Assembly: GCA_902806105.1 (NCBI GenBank)
Contig: CADCVI010000007.1
Coordinates: forward strand, 1-18,232
Direction: 5' to 3'
Length of the DNA stretch: 18,232 nucleotides
DNA from: an uncultured Rubrobacteraceae bacterium
Lineage (GTDB): Bacteria > Actinomycetota > Rubrobacteria > Rubrobacterales > Rubrobacteraceae
Both the position numbers and the translations under genes were made by a program. The stretch's first letter is position 1. Each line of letters begins with the position of its first letter. Below, in pieces: positions 1 to 6,794 of the stretch. The notes under the pieces were generated by a model that worked only from the letters and a program-made list of their open reading frames with translations, was not told where the DNA came from and ran no database searches.

Positions 1-2093
1 GTTAACTCGCGCTGCTCGTCGGAGAGGTCGGTGTCCAGGAGGAGTCCGGTCATGCCGATGACGCCGTTCATGGGGGTGCGGATCTCGTGGGACATGTTCG
101 CGAGGAACTCGGACTTCGCCCGATCGGCCTCCTCGGCTGCCTCCTTCGCCTCACCCATGGCTTCCGCCGTCCGCTTGAGCTCGGTGATGTCGCGGGCAGA
201 GGCGAGCATCATCCGCTCCCCGCCGTAGTCAACCGTGGCTACCCGCACCTCGACGGGGAACGTGCTGCCGTCTTTGCGCCTGTGATCCGCGAGGTGAACG
301 CCCCCGATAATCTCTTGCACTTCCTGGCCCGCGGTCCGTCGCGAGAGCGATTCGCCGTGGACCTCCCGCTCTCCCGAGGCGAGGTTCAGGGCGAAGTCTT
401 GCACCGAGAGCGAGAGCAGCTCCTCGCGCGAGTACCCCAGCGAGCGGCAGGCCTCGTCGTTGCAGTCGACCATCCGACCGGCCTCGTCGTGCACCAGAAG
501 GGCGTCTACGGACTGCTCGAAGAGTTGCCGAAAGCGCAGCTCGCTCTCACGGGAGTCCTCCTCGGCCTGCTTACGAGCGGTGACATCACGGACGATCGCC
601 GAGGCCCCCACGACGTTGCCCTTTGCGTCCTCGGTAGGAGATACGGTCAAGGAAACGTAGACCCTCCGGCCATCCTTGGTCAGCCGGACCGTCTCCTGCA
701 CGTCTACGCCCCGCCCCCGCCTGACCTTCTCCAGGTTTTCCACTTGCTCGTGGCTCAGCTCTGCCGGGCAAAGGATGGAGATGGAGCGACCCATAATCTC
801 CTCTGCCGAGTAACCGAAAAGCCTCTCGGCGCCCCGGTTCCAGCTGACGATTGAGCCGTCCGGTGTTACGGAGTAGATGGCGTCACTGGAGGATTCGACT
901 ATGGAGGCCAGAGCGGCGCGCTCCTCCTCGGTACGCTTACGCTCGGTGACGTCGATGACCAGACCTTCCAGCGCGACGACGTTGCCTTCCTCGTCGTATA
1001 TGCCCTGCCCGACCTCTTCCACGTACCTTACGGTGGCGTCCTTACGACGGATGGGGTAAGCGATCTTGAAGCGTTCGCGTCCGTCGAGGGCCGCCTGCAC
1101 CTCATTCCACACCCGCTGCTGGTCTTCTTCCAGGATGAGGTCGCCGAATTCCGGTTCCCCACGCTTCAAAAAATCCGCAGTACGGTAACCGGTGAGTTCT
1201 CGGGCATACTCGCTGGCGAACTCCATGGGCCAATTACCTTTGTTGAGGCTCCGGTAGACCATGGCCGGGGCGTTGGAGAGTAGGGTTGCAAAGCGGCGTT
1301 CGCTCTCGGCGAGGCGCTCTTCGGCTTGCTTTCGCTCGGTTATGTCGCGGAAATACCACACCCTGCCGTAGTAAGCGCCGTCCGCGCTCTTTACGGGGGC
1401 GCTGTACCGGTCGAAGGTCCGGCCGTCCTTGAGCATGATCTCGTCGCGGCTCTCCTCGTCGGGGTGTTCGTAGAGATGGGCGACACCCGCCAAGAACTCC
1501 TCCGGATCTGCCAGTTTATGCAGTGCCGCCCGTAGCGTATCCTCACCCGACCGGGTCGCGATCACTTCCTCCGGGACTTCCCACATCTCCAGAAAGCGTC
1601 GATTGTAGGAGCGTATCTTTCTGTCGTGGGAGACGACGAGGATGCCGTCGATGGAGGCCTCGCTCTGGGCCTTGAGTAGGGTCCTCTGGAAATCCAGTTC
1701 CTCTTCGTCCCGCTTGCGCTCCGTGAGATCGCGGGCGATGGCCGAGAGCCCCACGACGTCGTTCGCCGAGTCTCTGACCGGCGAGATGGTCATGGAGACG
1801 GGTATGCGCCTGCCGTCCTTGGAGAGGCGCTCGGTCTCATACCCGGAGACGGTCTCCCCCCGCGCTACCTGTAGGAACTTTCCTTTTATCTCGTCCAGGC
1901 GGTCTGGCGGCGCGAGGATCGAGACGTGTTTGCCCCTGATCTCCTCCTCCGAGTAGCCGTAGAGCCTTTCCGCGGCGGGGTTCCAGCTGACGATGGTGCC
2001 GCCCAGGCTCGTGGATTCTATGGCGTCGGTGGAGTTCTGGACGATCGATGCCAGTATGCGTTGGGTTTCCTCGGCCTCCCTGCTCTTGTCCAT
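1..2093 (-). CDS. Multi-PAS sensor histidine kinase (C-terminus outside window)
   Basis: Sensor kinase expected to autophosphorylate a histidine and pass the phosphate to a response regulator. Reading leftward from ATG at 2091-2093, 697 codons are visible with no stop before the window edge. Five PAS-type domains lie at about residues 10-130, 135-257, 265-390, 395-515 and 520-640; most end in the usual linker ([35 protein letters not shown]). A short coiled coil (about 641-660) leads into a HisKA helix with [14 protein letters not shown], phosphoacceptor His about residue 669. The ATPase domain, and any receiver or Hpt domain, lie beyond position 1. No membrane segment is seen, so it is probably cytoplasmic; the NGVIGM H-box is common in hybrid kinases. 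PAS1 and PAS4 resemble each other closely. Start: the frame is blocked by a stop at 2202-2204 and this is the first good ATG, but no strong Shine-Dalgarno precedes it. The signal sensed is unknown. Confidence 0.93.
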   Translation of the reverse strand, partial: MDKSREAEETQRILASIVQNSTDAIESTSLGGTIVSWNPAAERLYGYSEEEIRGKHVSILAPPDRLDEIKGKFLQVARGETVSGYETERLSKDGRRIPVSMTISPVRDSANDVVGLSAIARDLTERKRDEEELDFQRTLLKAQSEASIDGILVVSHDRKIRSYNRRFLEMWEVPEEVIATRSGEDTLRAALHKLADPEEFLAGVAHLYEHPDEESRDEIMLKDGRTFDRYSAPVKSADGAYYGRVWYFRDITERKQAEERLAESERRFATLLSNAPAMVYRSLNKGNWPMEFASEYARELTGYRTADFLKRGEPEFGDLILEEDQQRVWNEVQAALDGRERFKIAYPIRRKDATVRYVEEVGQGIYDEEGNVVALEGLVIDVTERKRTEEERAALASIVESSSDAIYSVTPDGSIVSWNRGAERLFGYSAEEIMGRSISILCPAELSHEQVENLEKVRRGRGVDVQETVRLTKDGRRVYVSLTVSPTEDAKGNVVGASAIVRDVTARKQAEEDSRESELRFRQLFEQSVDALLVHDEAGRMVDCNDEACRSLGYSREELLSLSVQDFALNLASGEREVHGESLSRRTAGQEVQEIIGGVHLADHRRKDGSTFPVEVRVATVDYGGERMMLASARDITELKRTAEAMGEAKEAAEEADRAKSEFLANMSHEIRTPMNGVIGMTGLLLDTDLSDEQREL

Positions 2094-2422
2094 CAGGCCT
2101 CGGGCATGACCCTGAAAAGCAAGAGGACGAGCACGGCCTCTATACGCATGACCAGTTCGTGCGGCGTTGTGACCCAAACTAGATGTTCGGGATCGAAGCT
2201 CTCAGGAGATACCGGCGTTTCTGGGAAGGGCTCCTCGCCAACCCGGTAAGGCATCGCAAGCTCGATCCCGATTGGGATCGATCGATCCTTCCAACCTAGC
2301 CGATGAGGGGCGTTACCCTGCAACTCGTCCTCCCAGTTTTGTCTATGCTTCGCGATCCCGGCACCAAGCGTGTGCTTCGTTGACTTTTCGGCTTTCAAGC
2401 GCTCCGAGATTGCTTCCCCCAC
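2093..2422 (-). CDS. Doubtful 109-aa hypothetical protein overlapping kinase start
   Basis: Open frame from GTG at 2420-2422 to TGA at 2093-2095, whose last bases overlap the kinase ATG (TGATG), as expected for a coupled pair. A GAGG lies about 10 bases before the GTG. I recognise no family. The N-terminal half is low in G/C at third positions compared with neighbouring genes, whereas the C-terminal half (residues about 57-109) looks more protein-like and ends in a short hydrophobic stretch (VLVLLLF). It may be a real small protein, the decayed N-terminus of the kinase gene, or a chance frame. A hairpin (2262-2281) lies inside it. Confidence 0.3.
   Translation of the reverse strand: MGEAISERLKAEKSTKHTLGAGIAKHRQNWEDELQGNAPHRLGWKDRSIPIGIELAMPYRVGEEPFPETPVSPESFDPEHLVWVTTPHELVMRIEAVLVLLLFRVMPEA
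2262..2281. repeat. Perfect 8-bp inverted repeat, 4-base loop
   Basis: TCGATCCC, loop GATT, GGGATCGA. No T-run follows on either strand, so it is not a classical terminator. It sits about 170 bases before the kinase start and could be an operator or 5'-leader hairpin if the overlapping 109-codon frame is not real. Confidence 0.5.
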
Positions 2423-2442
2423 TTTCTACGGTCCTCACCCTA

Positions 2443-2472
2443 ATTATCGGCACGATTATTCCGAAAGTTTAA
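2443..2472 (-). promoter_or_regulatory. Candidate promoter upstream of kinase region
   Basis: In one of the most AT-rich patches of the window, the minus strand carries TTAAAC, an 18-base spacer and GATAAT (5 of 6 to the -10 consensus). Predicted transcription starts near 2436, just before the GTG of the doubtful 109-codon frame and about 340 bases before the kinase ATG. Sequence match only. Confidence 0.3.
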
Positions 2473-2581
2473 CGACGTCTCCCATAAGCCTTCGAAGCGG
2501 TACTTGGCGCCGCAGCATCGACGCGACGCGGCCCTCGACCGCTCTAACCCGGGCTACCCTACCCCTCACGCCTGACTCCGC

Positions 2582-2856
2582 GTGACCCTCCCGAATCCTC
2601 TAACGCTGATTACGCCTCGAAGATCCATGCCGGCGAGAGCATCGTTGTTGATATCCCGGGGACACGCTCCGGGTATCGCGCACCCCTGCGTCGAAGAGAT
2701 AGTTGCGCAGTGCACCAGTGCGATGGGGTATGGGACGGGTTCGCCGGGGCACGCTAAAGGCAGAAACGGCGTTTCCAGTTTCTCCACCCTTCAGAGCAGC
2801 CCCGTCGAGAGATTGGAGTGACTTTCCTTCTATGGGTAGGGCGATCAGCGTTACCC
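2582..2856 (+). ncRNA. Orphan HEARO-like RNA (IscB omega-RNA candidate)
   Basis: About 275 bases with a clear RNA architecture. The ends pair: TAACGCTGAT (2601-2610) is the exact complement of ATCAGCGTTA (2844-2853), and after a two-base bulge CGCC (2613-2616) pairs with GGCG (2840-2843). Inside are further stems: GATA-CCCGG with CCGGG-TATC (2650-2659/2669-2677), ACCCC with GGGGT (2682-2686/2725-2729), TTGCGC with GTGCGA inside that, and CGCCG with CGGCG (2742-2746/2767-2771). It begins at a GTGA motif (2582-2585). HEARO RNAs, now known as guide-bearing omega-RNAs of IscB nucleases, are described as inserted at ATGA/GTGA with the guide upstream; here the guide would be about 2566-2581. No IscB reading frame follows, so this would be a stand-alone copy, as known in some bacteria. 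The structured RNA is well supported; the family name comes from memory of the motif and was not searched. A group II intron fragment is the main alternative. Confidence 0.65.
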
Positions 2857-3050
2857 CGGGGCTTCGAAGGCGACGGGTAGAGAGGACGCGTCAATCGCCC
2901 GGCAGTGGCAAGCTTCGCCCGGTAGATACCGGCACCGGGGGGCTATCGGGCCGATCGGGACCCGGGGGGAAACGCCCGAGCGAGGCGAGCAGGGGGAAGT
3001 CCGGTGCGGCGGGCTCTCCGCGGTTAAGGGGAGCGTTTCGCGGCGGACTG
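2857..3050. other. Gene-free, G/C-rich stretch with nested inverted repeats
   Basis: Between the HEARO-like RNA and the YrdB pseudogene I see no credible gene. The last part (about 2956-3060) holds several complementary pairs: GGGACC with GGTCCC at the ends, AAACGC with GCGTTT, AGTCCG with CGGACT, and GCTCTCC with GGGGAGC. Some of these cross, so they would form a pseudoknot or alternative folds. Such pairing arises easily in DNA this G/C-rich, and the outer pair reaches into the 3' end of the pseudogene. It could be the right end of a small mobile element carrying the RNA. Confidence 0.3.
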
Positions 3051-3420
3051 CTAACCGGTCCCCCTCGAAGCTTTCTTCAGGGATCGCGACGCAGCCTCGT
3101 TGGCGACGACGAGCGCGGCGAAGGTCAGGGCGAGTGTGAGATGGGCGGTGGCATACAAGGCCATAGCGGCCGAACCGAAGACCAGCCGTTTTTACCCCGA
3201 ACCTGACGAACGGCAGGGTTACCGGGGCCCGGGGCGCCGCGAACGTTCCCCAGAGGACCGCCGCCAGGAGCGGCGCGCCGAGTTCTGGGACCGTCCTGGT
3301 GATCGGTCCGGCCCCGGTCCGTACTCCCCAGTAACCCAACGCCATCAGGGCACACAACTCCAGCACGAAGGCGAACGCGAGGTTGGTCCAGTGGAAGATC
3401 CGGCCGGTCGTCGCTTCCGT
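3051..3420 (-). pseudogene. YrdB-family (DUF2568) membrane protein, frameshifted
   Basis: Small membrane protein of unknown function in the YrdB/DUF2568 family. On the minus strand the first part reads TTGRIFHWTNLAFAFVLEL, then two hydrophobic segments including GAPLLAAVLWGTFAAPRAP, typical of the family. At about 3175-3195 the frame shifts: the family-like continuation (AMALYATAHLTLALTF, then ANEAASRSLKK and TAG at 3051-3053) is in the next frame. The GTG at 3364-3366 and the stop differ by 313 bases, i.e. one extra base, near ACGGCTGGTC where ACGGCGGTC would restore the frame. In addition, no ATG/GTG/TTG is found where the N-terminus should begin (ACG at 3418-3420 stands there); the first usable GTG is within the first membrane helix. 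Both defects suggest decay, though a sequencing error could explain the shift. It lies 43 bases after the PPOX gene, probably once in its operon. Confidence 0.75.
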
Positions 3421-3463
3421 GGCTTTTCTGCTCGTAGTGCCCCTCGGGGAGGGGGGTAGTACT

Positions 3464-3898
3464 TTAGATGCTGTCCGAGGTCTGGTCCACGAGGGTCTGG
3501 CGCTCGGGGACGATCCAGAGCATCACCCGTTGGCTCTTTATGGCGCTCTCGTCGTACGGACGGCCGTCGTACTTCTGCGAGAGCTCGTCGAGCTGGCTGC
3601 GGGCCTCGGGACCCGTGACCGTCTCCGCCACCTGGCCGCGTATCTCGGCGTAGCGGTAGGGGTTCTCTTCGTCCCGGATCGTCAGGGTCACCCTCGGGTC
3701 GCGCTGGACGTTCTTGTACTTGGGCCGGTGGGTCTCGGTGTTGACCACGAGGCGCTCGCCGTCGGAGTGGACCCAGACGGGATGAGTCTGGAAATGACCG
3801 GAGGGGAAGATCGTGGTGATGTGCGCGTAGTTGCGTCCCTGTGCCATCCCGACCGTGGCCGGGTGAAGCTCGGGGCCGTCCTTGCTGGTCGCCGCCAT
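3464..3898 (-). CDS. PPOX-class, probably F420-dependent, oxidoreductase
   Basis: A 144-aa split-beta-barrel (pyridoxamine 5'-phosphate oxidase-like) protein of the type annotated as PPOX class F420-dependent enzyme (Rv1155-like). These small dimers bind F420 or flavin and reduce or oxidise small cytosolic substrates; the substrate cannot be told. The fold pattern is seen in YAHITTIFPSGHFQTHPVWV, then LVVNTETHRPKYKNVQRDPRV and RYAEIRGQVAE, the usual strands and Arg/Lys cofactor-binding segment. Start: ATG at 3896-3898 follows a strong AGGAGG nine bases upstream. The frame stays open further upstream, but that extension is compositionally poor. TAA is at 3464-3466. Length fits the family (about 130-150 aa). 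Confidence 0.88.
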   Translation of the reverse strand: MAATSKDGPELHPATVGMAQGRNYAHITTIFPSGHFQTHPVWVHSDGERLVVNTETHRPKYKNVQRDPRVTLTIRDEENPYRYAEIRGQVAETVTGPEARSQLDELSQKYDGRPYDESAIKSQRVMLWIVPERQTLVDQTSDSI

Positions 3899-3951
3899 CT
3901 TTGTAGACCTCCTGTTTCTCGGACCATCGTACGGATGCTTCGTATCGGCGA

Positions 3952-3979
3952 CGTTTACCCGTGAAGCGCCGTCCGGCAA
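3952..3979 (-). promoter_or_regulatory. Candidate promoter of the PPOX gene
   Basis: Minus strand TTGCCG, 16-base spacer, TAAACG, placing the transcript start about 50 bases before the PPOX ATG. It lies in the 131-base gap after the small membrane-protein gene. The -10 match is moderate. Confidence 0.3.
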
Positions 3980-4029
3980 ACTAGCCGCTCGGGAAGGGAC
4001 GTTCGCGGCGGAGGCCCGATTACCCGGGT

Positions 4030-4212
4030 TCAGGTAGCTACTACTATGAGGCGGACCGTGCAGGCGACCAGCAGGAGTACGCCGGCCGTGCCGGGCAGCA
4101 GCCACGCCGCCGAGCCGCGCCCGCGCTCCCTGGCGGCCACCGCGAGGCTCACGCCGCCGACCACGATGCACATGATGGTCGAGAAGAGCAGCGCGTAGCC
4201 GGTGCCGCTCAC
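4030..4212 (-). CDS. Small membrane protein, 60 aa, two helices
   Basis: Starts at GTG (4210-4212), overlapping the TGA of the upstream gene as GTGA, and ends at TGA (4030-4032). Two hydrophobic segments, about residues 6-26 (YALLFSTIMCIVVGGVSLAVA) and 38-58 (LLPGTAGVLLLVACTVRLIVV), are separated by a basic loop (AARERGRGS). By the positive-inside rule that loop should be cytoplasmic, with both termini outside. I know no family for it. The exact overlap argues for translational coupling with the 75-aa protein and hence a shared role, perhaps as membrane partner; this is inference. Confidence 0.6.
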   Translation of the reverse strand: MSGTGYALLFSTIMCIVVGGVSLAVAARERGRGSAAWLLPGTAGVLLLVACTVRLIVVAT

Positions 4213-4436
4213 GACGGAGGGCCCCCGGTCTCGTCGGAGACCGGGCGTACGCGACGGCTCCTCCAGGCCTTCATCAGCTCCTCCCGCCGCTCCTCCTTCT
4301 CCCGCATCCACCTTTCGGCCTCGCCCCACGGGGCCTTGGCGGGGCGCCACCTCGTCTTCTCGAAGACTTCGATCAGCTCCTCCACGGGGTTCTCCGGCTC
4401 CTCGTAGGAGCGTCTTTCGTCCCGGCGATCCGTCAC
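4209..4436 (-). CDS. Small charged soluble protein, 75 aa
   Basis: Starts at GTG (4434-4436), six bases after GGAGGG, a good ribosome binding site; ends in the GTGA overlap with the membrane-protein gene. The sequence is highly charged and probably helical: PENPVEELIEVFEKTRWRP, then EAERWMREKEERREELMKAW, with two Trp-containing amphipathic stretches. No enzymatic motif or known domain is recognised. The frame is open further upstream (to about 4694), but that part is Gly/Arg-rich and looks non-coding. A 50-codon frame at 4433-4585 ends on this start codon in a GTGA overlap and could be another tiny upstream gene; I do not call it. Confidence 0.55.
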   Translation of the reverse strand: MTDRRDERRSYEEPENPVEELIEVFEKTRWRPAKAPWGEAERWMREKEERREELMKAWRSRRVRPVSDETGGPPS

Positions 4437-4870
4437 GACGTCCCTCCACGGACACGCTCGCCCGGAGTAGAGACCGTTCCCGACCTGGCGGCGCTGCGCG
4501 CGTCGGGGCGTTCGAGATCCCGGCTCGGACCGACCCCCGGAACCGCCGAGACCTCCCGACGCCGCTCGAAACCCCGTCTCTTCATGCCGCCGCAAACCTT
4601 CCTTCTTGTTTCGCGCTTCCCCATCGCTCGGAAGCTTCCTGCTCGCCGGGTCGACCAGGCGCAGGCACGTCCCCCCCTGGCGAGGCTGCGCCATCCATTA
4701 TGCACGGGGCCGCAGGGAGAAGTGTAGTCCGTTCGCCGGGCAACGGGCTCCGGGAGTGGCTCTCCGGGGTCGCGGCAGGGAGCTCGAAGGTACGAAAGTC
4801 CACCCGGGACCTCGCGTGAGTGTTCGGGCCTCGGAGCCCGGGCGTCGGGGTCGCGTCCATGGGACGGTTT
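4437..4870. other. Gap with no convincing gene
   Basis: Lies between azlD (ending at 4871) and the 75-aa gene, all on the minus strand. Frames here are Arg/Gly/Pro-rich and look like chance. The minus strand has CATAAT at 4697-4702, one base from the -10 consensus but without a clear -35; it may drive the small-gene pair. A 50-codon basic frame (4433-4585) abuts the 75-aa gene by a GTGA overlap and is the only coding candidate. No terminator with a T-run is seen after azlD. Confidence 0.4.
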
Positions 4871-5203
4871 CTATACCACCAGCGAGATCAGGGCGTAAGC
4901 GAGGATACCCGTGAGCACGGTCAGCCCGAGGTTCCCGAACCTTATGGCGACGAGCAGCGTGGGAACGAGCGCCGCCGCGTTGCGCACGAGCTCGGCGTCG
5001 GCGGCAGGGTCGCCGGGCAGCAGGGAGGTGACCAGGAGCGCGACGACGACGGCGGGCGCGACGAGGGGGAGCAGGCCCTTCGTCGGGGCGTCCTGCCCCC
5101 TACCCTCACGGTGGCGCAGGGCGAAGAGGAGCGGCAGGAAGCGCATGAGGTAGTTGCCGACGCCCACCAAAAGGAAGAGCAGGAGCAGGGCCACGGGGCT
5201 CAT
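4871..5203 (-). CDS. azlD: AzlD, small subunit of branched-chain amino-acid exporter
   Basis: A 110-aa hydrophobic protein with about four membrane helices: residues 3-17 (PVALLLLFLLVGVGN), LVAPAVVVALLVTSLLP, NAAALVPTLLVAI and the C-terminal GLTVLTGILAYALISLVV. NYLMRFLPLL near residue 17 is characteristic of AzlD. AzlC and AzlD together form the AzlCD/LIV-E exporter for branched-chain amino acids and their analogues. The ATG (5201-5203) overlaps the azlC TGA (ATGA), so the two are co-translated. Length is normal for the family. Confidence 0.9.
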   Translation of the reverse strand: MSPVALLLLFLLVGVGNYLMRFLPLLFALRHREGRGQDAPTKGLLPLVAPAVVVALLVTSLLPGDPAADAELVRNAAALVPTLLVAIRFGNLGLTVLTGILAYALISLVV

Positions 5204-5934
5204 GGGCGGCCCGCATCCTGCGGGACCCTCGCCAGCAGGAAGCCGACCGCCGGTCCGGCGACGGCGGCCGCGGGGATGCTCCACGAGCCGAGGCCGGCAA
5301 GGTGCAGGGTGGCCGCGACGGCGACCGCGGCGAAGACCGTGGCGGCGAGGGGCTTTCTCGCCTCCCCCGCGGGGGCTCTCATCATGGGGACGAGCAGGGC
5401 GACGAAGAGGGCGGGGAGGGCGAAGGAGAGCGCGGGGGCGAGGATCGGGAACTTCTCCACGAGGGCCGCTCCCGAGGCCGCGCCAACGAGAGAACCGAGC
5501 GCCCAGGAGGCGTAGGCCCCGAGCTCCAGGCCGAGCATCCAGCCGAGCCCCGCGGGCCTCCCCGGCAGGGAGGCAGCGGCGACGGCAAAGACCTCGTCGG
5601 TGAGGCCGAAGGCGGCGAGGGCGGAGCGCCCGGGGGTGAGCCCGCGAAGGTGTGGGGCCAGGGAGGGACCGTAGATCACGTGTCGCAGGCCCAGGACGAG
5701 GGCGGTCGCCACCACGACGAGCCACGGTACGCCAGCCGCGACGAGGCCCACGATGGCGAACTGGCTCGCGCCGGAGTACACGATGAGGGACATCAGGAGC
5801 GCCTCGGTAGTGCCGAGCCCCGCCCCCCTCGCGGCGATCCCGAACGCCACCGCAGCCGGTACGTAGCCCAGGACCACGGGCAAGGAGGAGCCGAGGCCGG
5901 CCGCGAAGCTCCGCCCGTGCTCCTCCCCGTTCAC
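5200..5934 (-). CDS. azlC: AzlC, large subunit of branched-chain amino-acid exporter
   Basis: About 244 aa, inner-membrane protein of the AzlC family. Family landmarks: SSLPVVLGYVPAAVAFGIAA near the N-terminus, then LIVYSGASQFAIVGL, LVLGLRHVIYGPSLAPHL, and FGLTDEVFAVA, followed by hydrophobic helices to the C-terminus. Expected to export branched-chain amino acids with AzlD, whose start codon overlaps this stop. Start: the GTG at 5932-5934 gives the usual N-terminus and follows a G-rich stretch; an upstream start at 5973 would add 13 residues and cannot be excluded. The 255 bases upstream (to the PAP2 gene stop) hold its promoter, but no clear -10 is seen. No Lrp-type regulator is adjacent. 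Confidence 0.92.
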   Translation of the reverse strand: MNGEEHGRSFAAGLGSSLPVVLGYVPAAVAFGIAARGAGLGTTEALLMSLIVYSGASQFAIVGLVAAGVPWLVVVATALVLGLRHVIYGPSLAPHLRGLTPGRSALAAFGLTDEVFAVAAASLPGRPAGLGWMLGLELGAYASWALGSLVGAASGAALVEKFPILAPALSFALPALFVALLVPMMRAPAGEARKPLAATVFAAVAVAATLHLAGLGSWSIPAAAVAGPAVGFLLARVPQDAGRP

Positions 5935-6189
5935 GCGGCATGCCCCCCCGTTCGAGACACGTCCACCACGCACCGCCGGTACCCCACGCCGGAGGCCCCG
6001 TTACCGTCCGGGACGTACCCGATCAAAATCTCATGCCCCTACAGGCGGAGGGAAGGACGGCGCGTTGGGTTGCGTCGGGGCGGGCGGCGCGTACCGGTGG
6101 AACCTCTCGCCACACCGTTGCGCCTCCGCTGGCAGAGCGTATGGGCCTTTCCGTTCCGGTCTCGACAGGACCCGGAGATGGGCCGTGTC

Positions 6190-6768
6190 TCATGGCGTCG
6201 TGATGAGGAAGGCGAACACGGTGAGGCCGCCGCCGACCAGGGTGCCGAGGAGGAGTTCCACGGGGGTGTGGCGCAACAAGGTCAGCCGCGCCCACCAGAC
6301 CGCGGGCAGGACGAGAAAGGTCGGCGCCGCCCAGGGGCCGAGGATCCAGGTCAGGCATACGCAGGCCCCGGAGATGCCGGCGGCGTGCAGGGAGATCTTG
6401 CTGACCGGCGTCAGGAGGGCGAAGGCGGCGGTGGCGAGGGCGTAGGAGAGCAGGACGGCCCGCAGCTCCGCGGGACCGTCGAGCAGCGTCACGAGAGCCC
6501 AGGCTGTAGCGTGGAGCCCCGCCACCACGCGCAGGGGTCCGGTCCTCTCGACCTGCCGGATGCTTCCGGGGTCCGCGACCTTCCCGGAGCGGGTCAGGTG
6601 GAGGAGGTAGAGCAGCGAGAGCCCGCTCGTCAAGAAGATGCACAGGCCCGCCCAGAGCAGTCCCCGAGCTCCATCCGCCGTGAGGCCCACGAGCAGGAAC
6701 AGGGGGACCGCGATCAGCGGCAGCCTCGTCGAGGCGGAGACCATCCGTGCTATCCGTTTGCGGTCCAC
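6190..6768 (-). CDS. PAP2-family (phosphatidic-acid phosphatase-like) membrane protein
   Basis: A 192-aa polytopic membrane protein with about six helices. The second half matches the PAP2 pattern: SLHAAGISG (residues 126-134) in place of PSGH, then RLTLLRHTPVE (161-171) for the SRxxxxxHxxxD motif, with Arg161 and His167 present and Glu171 where Asp is usual. A basic/acidic loop (VADPGSIRQVERTGPL, about 64-79) corresponds to the first PAP2 motif. Such proteins dephosphorylate lipid phosphates, for example undecaprenyl or phosphatidyl phosphates, at the membrane surface; the substrate is unknown. Starts at GTG (6766-6768) with no Shine-Dalgarno; a TAATCT box lies seven bases upstream, so its mRNA is probably leaderless. 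It diverges from nif3 across a 26-base gap. Confidence 0.7.
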   Translation of the reverse strand: MDRKRIARMVSASTRLPLIAVPLFLLVGLTADGARGLLWAGLCIFLTSGLSLLYLLHLTRSGKVADPGSIRQVERTGPLRVVAGLHATAWALVTLLDGPAELRAVLLSYALATAAFALLTPVSKISLHAAGISGACVCLTWILGPWAAPTFLVLPAVWWARLTLLRHTPVELLLGTLVGGGLTVFAFLITTP

Positions 6769-6788
6769 TACCAGAAGATTAGTACAAT
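6758..6788 (+). promoter_or_regulatory. Promoter giving leaderless nif3 mRNA
   Basis: TTGCGG (6758-6763), 19-base spacer, TACAAT (6783-6788), then six bases to the GTG at 6795, so transcription should start on or beside the start codon. There is no ribosome binding site. The -35 lies inside the start of the divergent PAP2 gene. Confidence 0.5.
6776..6781 (-). promoter_or_regulatory. -10 box of leaderless PAP2 gene
   Basis: Minus strand TAATCT seven bases before the GTG at 6768. It lies back to back with the nif3 TACAAT box, so the two promoters overlap and RNA polymerase can probably use only one at a time. Confidence 0.4.
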
Positions 6789-6794
6789 TCCCCC

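Noticed and set aside
87..854. 255-codon plus-strand frame
   Set aside because: Lies opposite the histidine kinase; the minus strand encodes clear PAS domains and the H-box, so this is a shadow of high-GC coding sequence.
2582..2821. Short proteins on both strands within the RNA element
   Set aside because: No protein motif and weak start signals, while the sequence shows long-range RNA pairing.
2960..3045. Cobalamin-riboswitch-like string (GGGGAAGTCCGGTGCGG)
   Set aside because: Resembles one conserved box, but the second CCGG arm, the B12 box and a downstream B12 gene are all missing.
2566..3060. Group II intron
   Set aside because: No reverse-transcriptase frame and no recognisable domain V hairpin; kept only as an alternative for the RNA family.
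3464..4171. 235-aa form of the PPOX enzyme
   Set aside because: The 91-residue extension is Arg/Gly/Ala-rich, unlike the family, and a strong AGGAGG marks the ATG at 3898.
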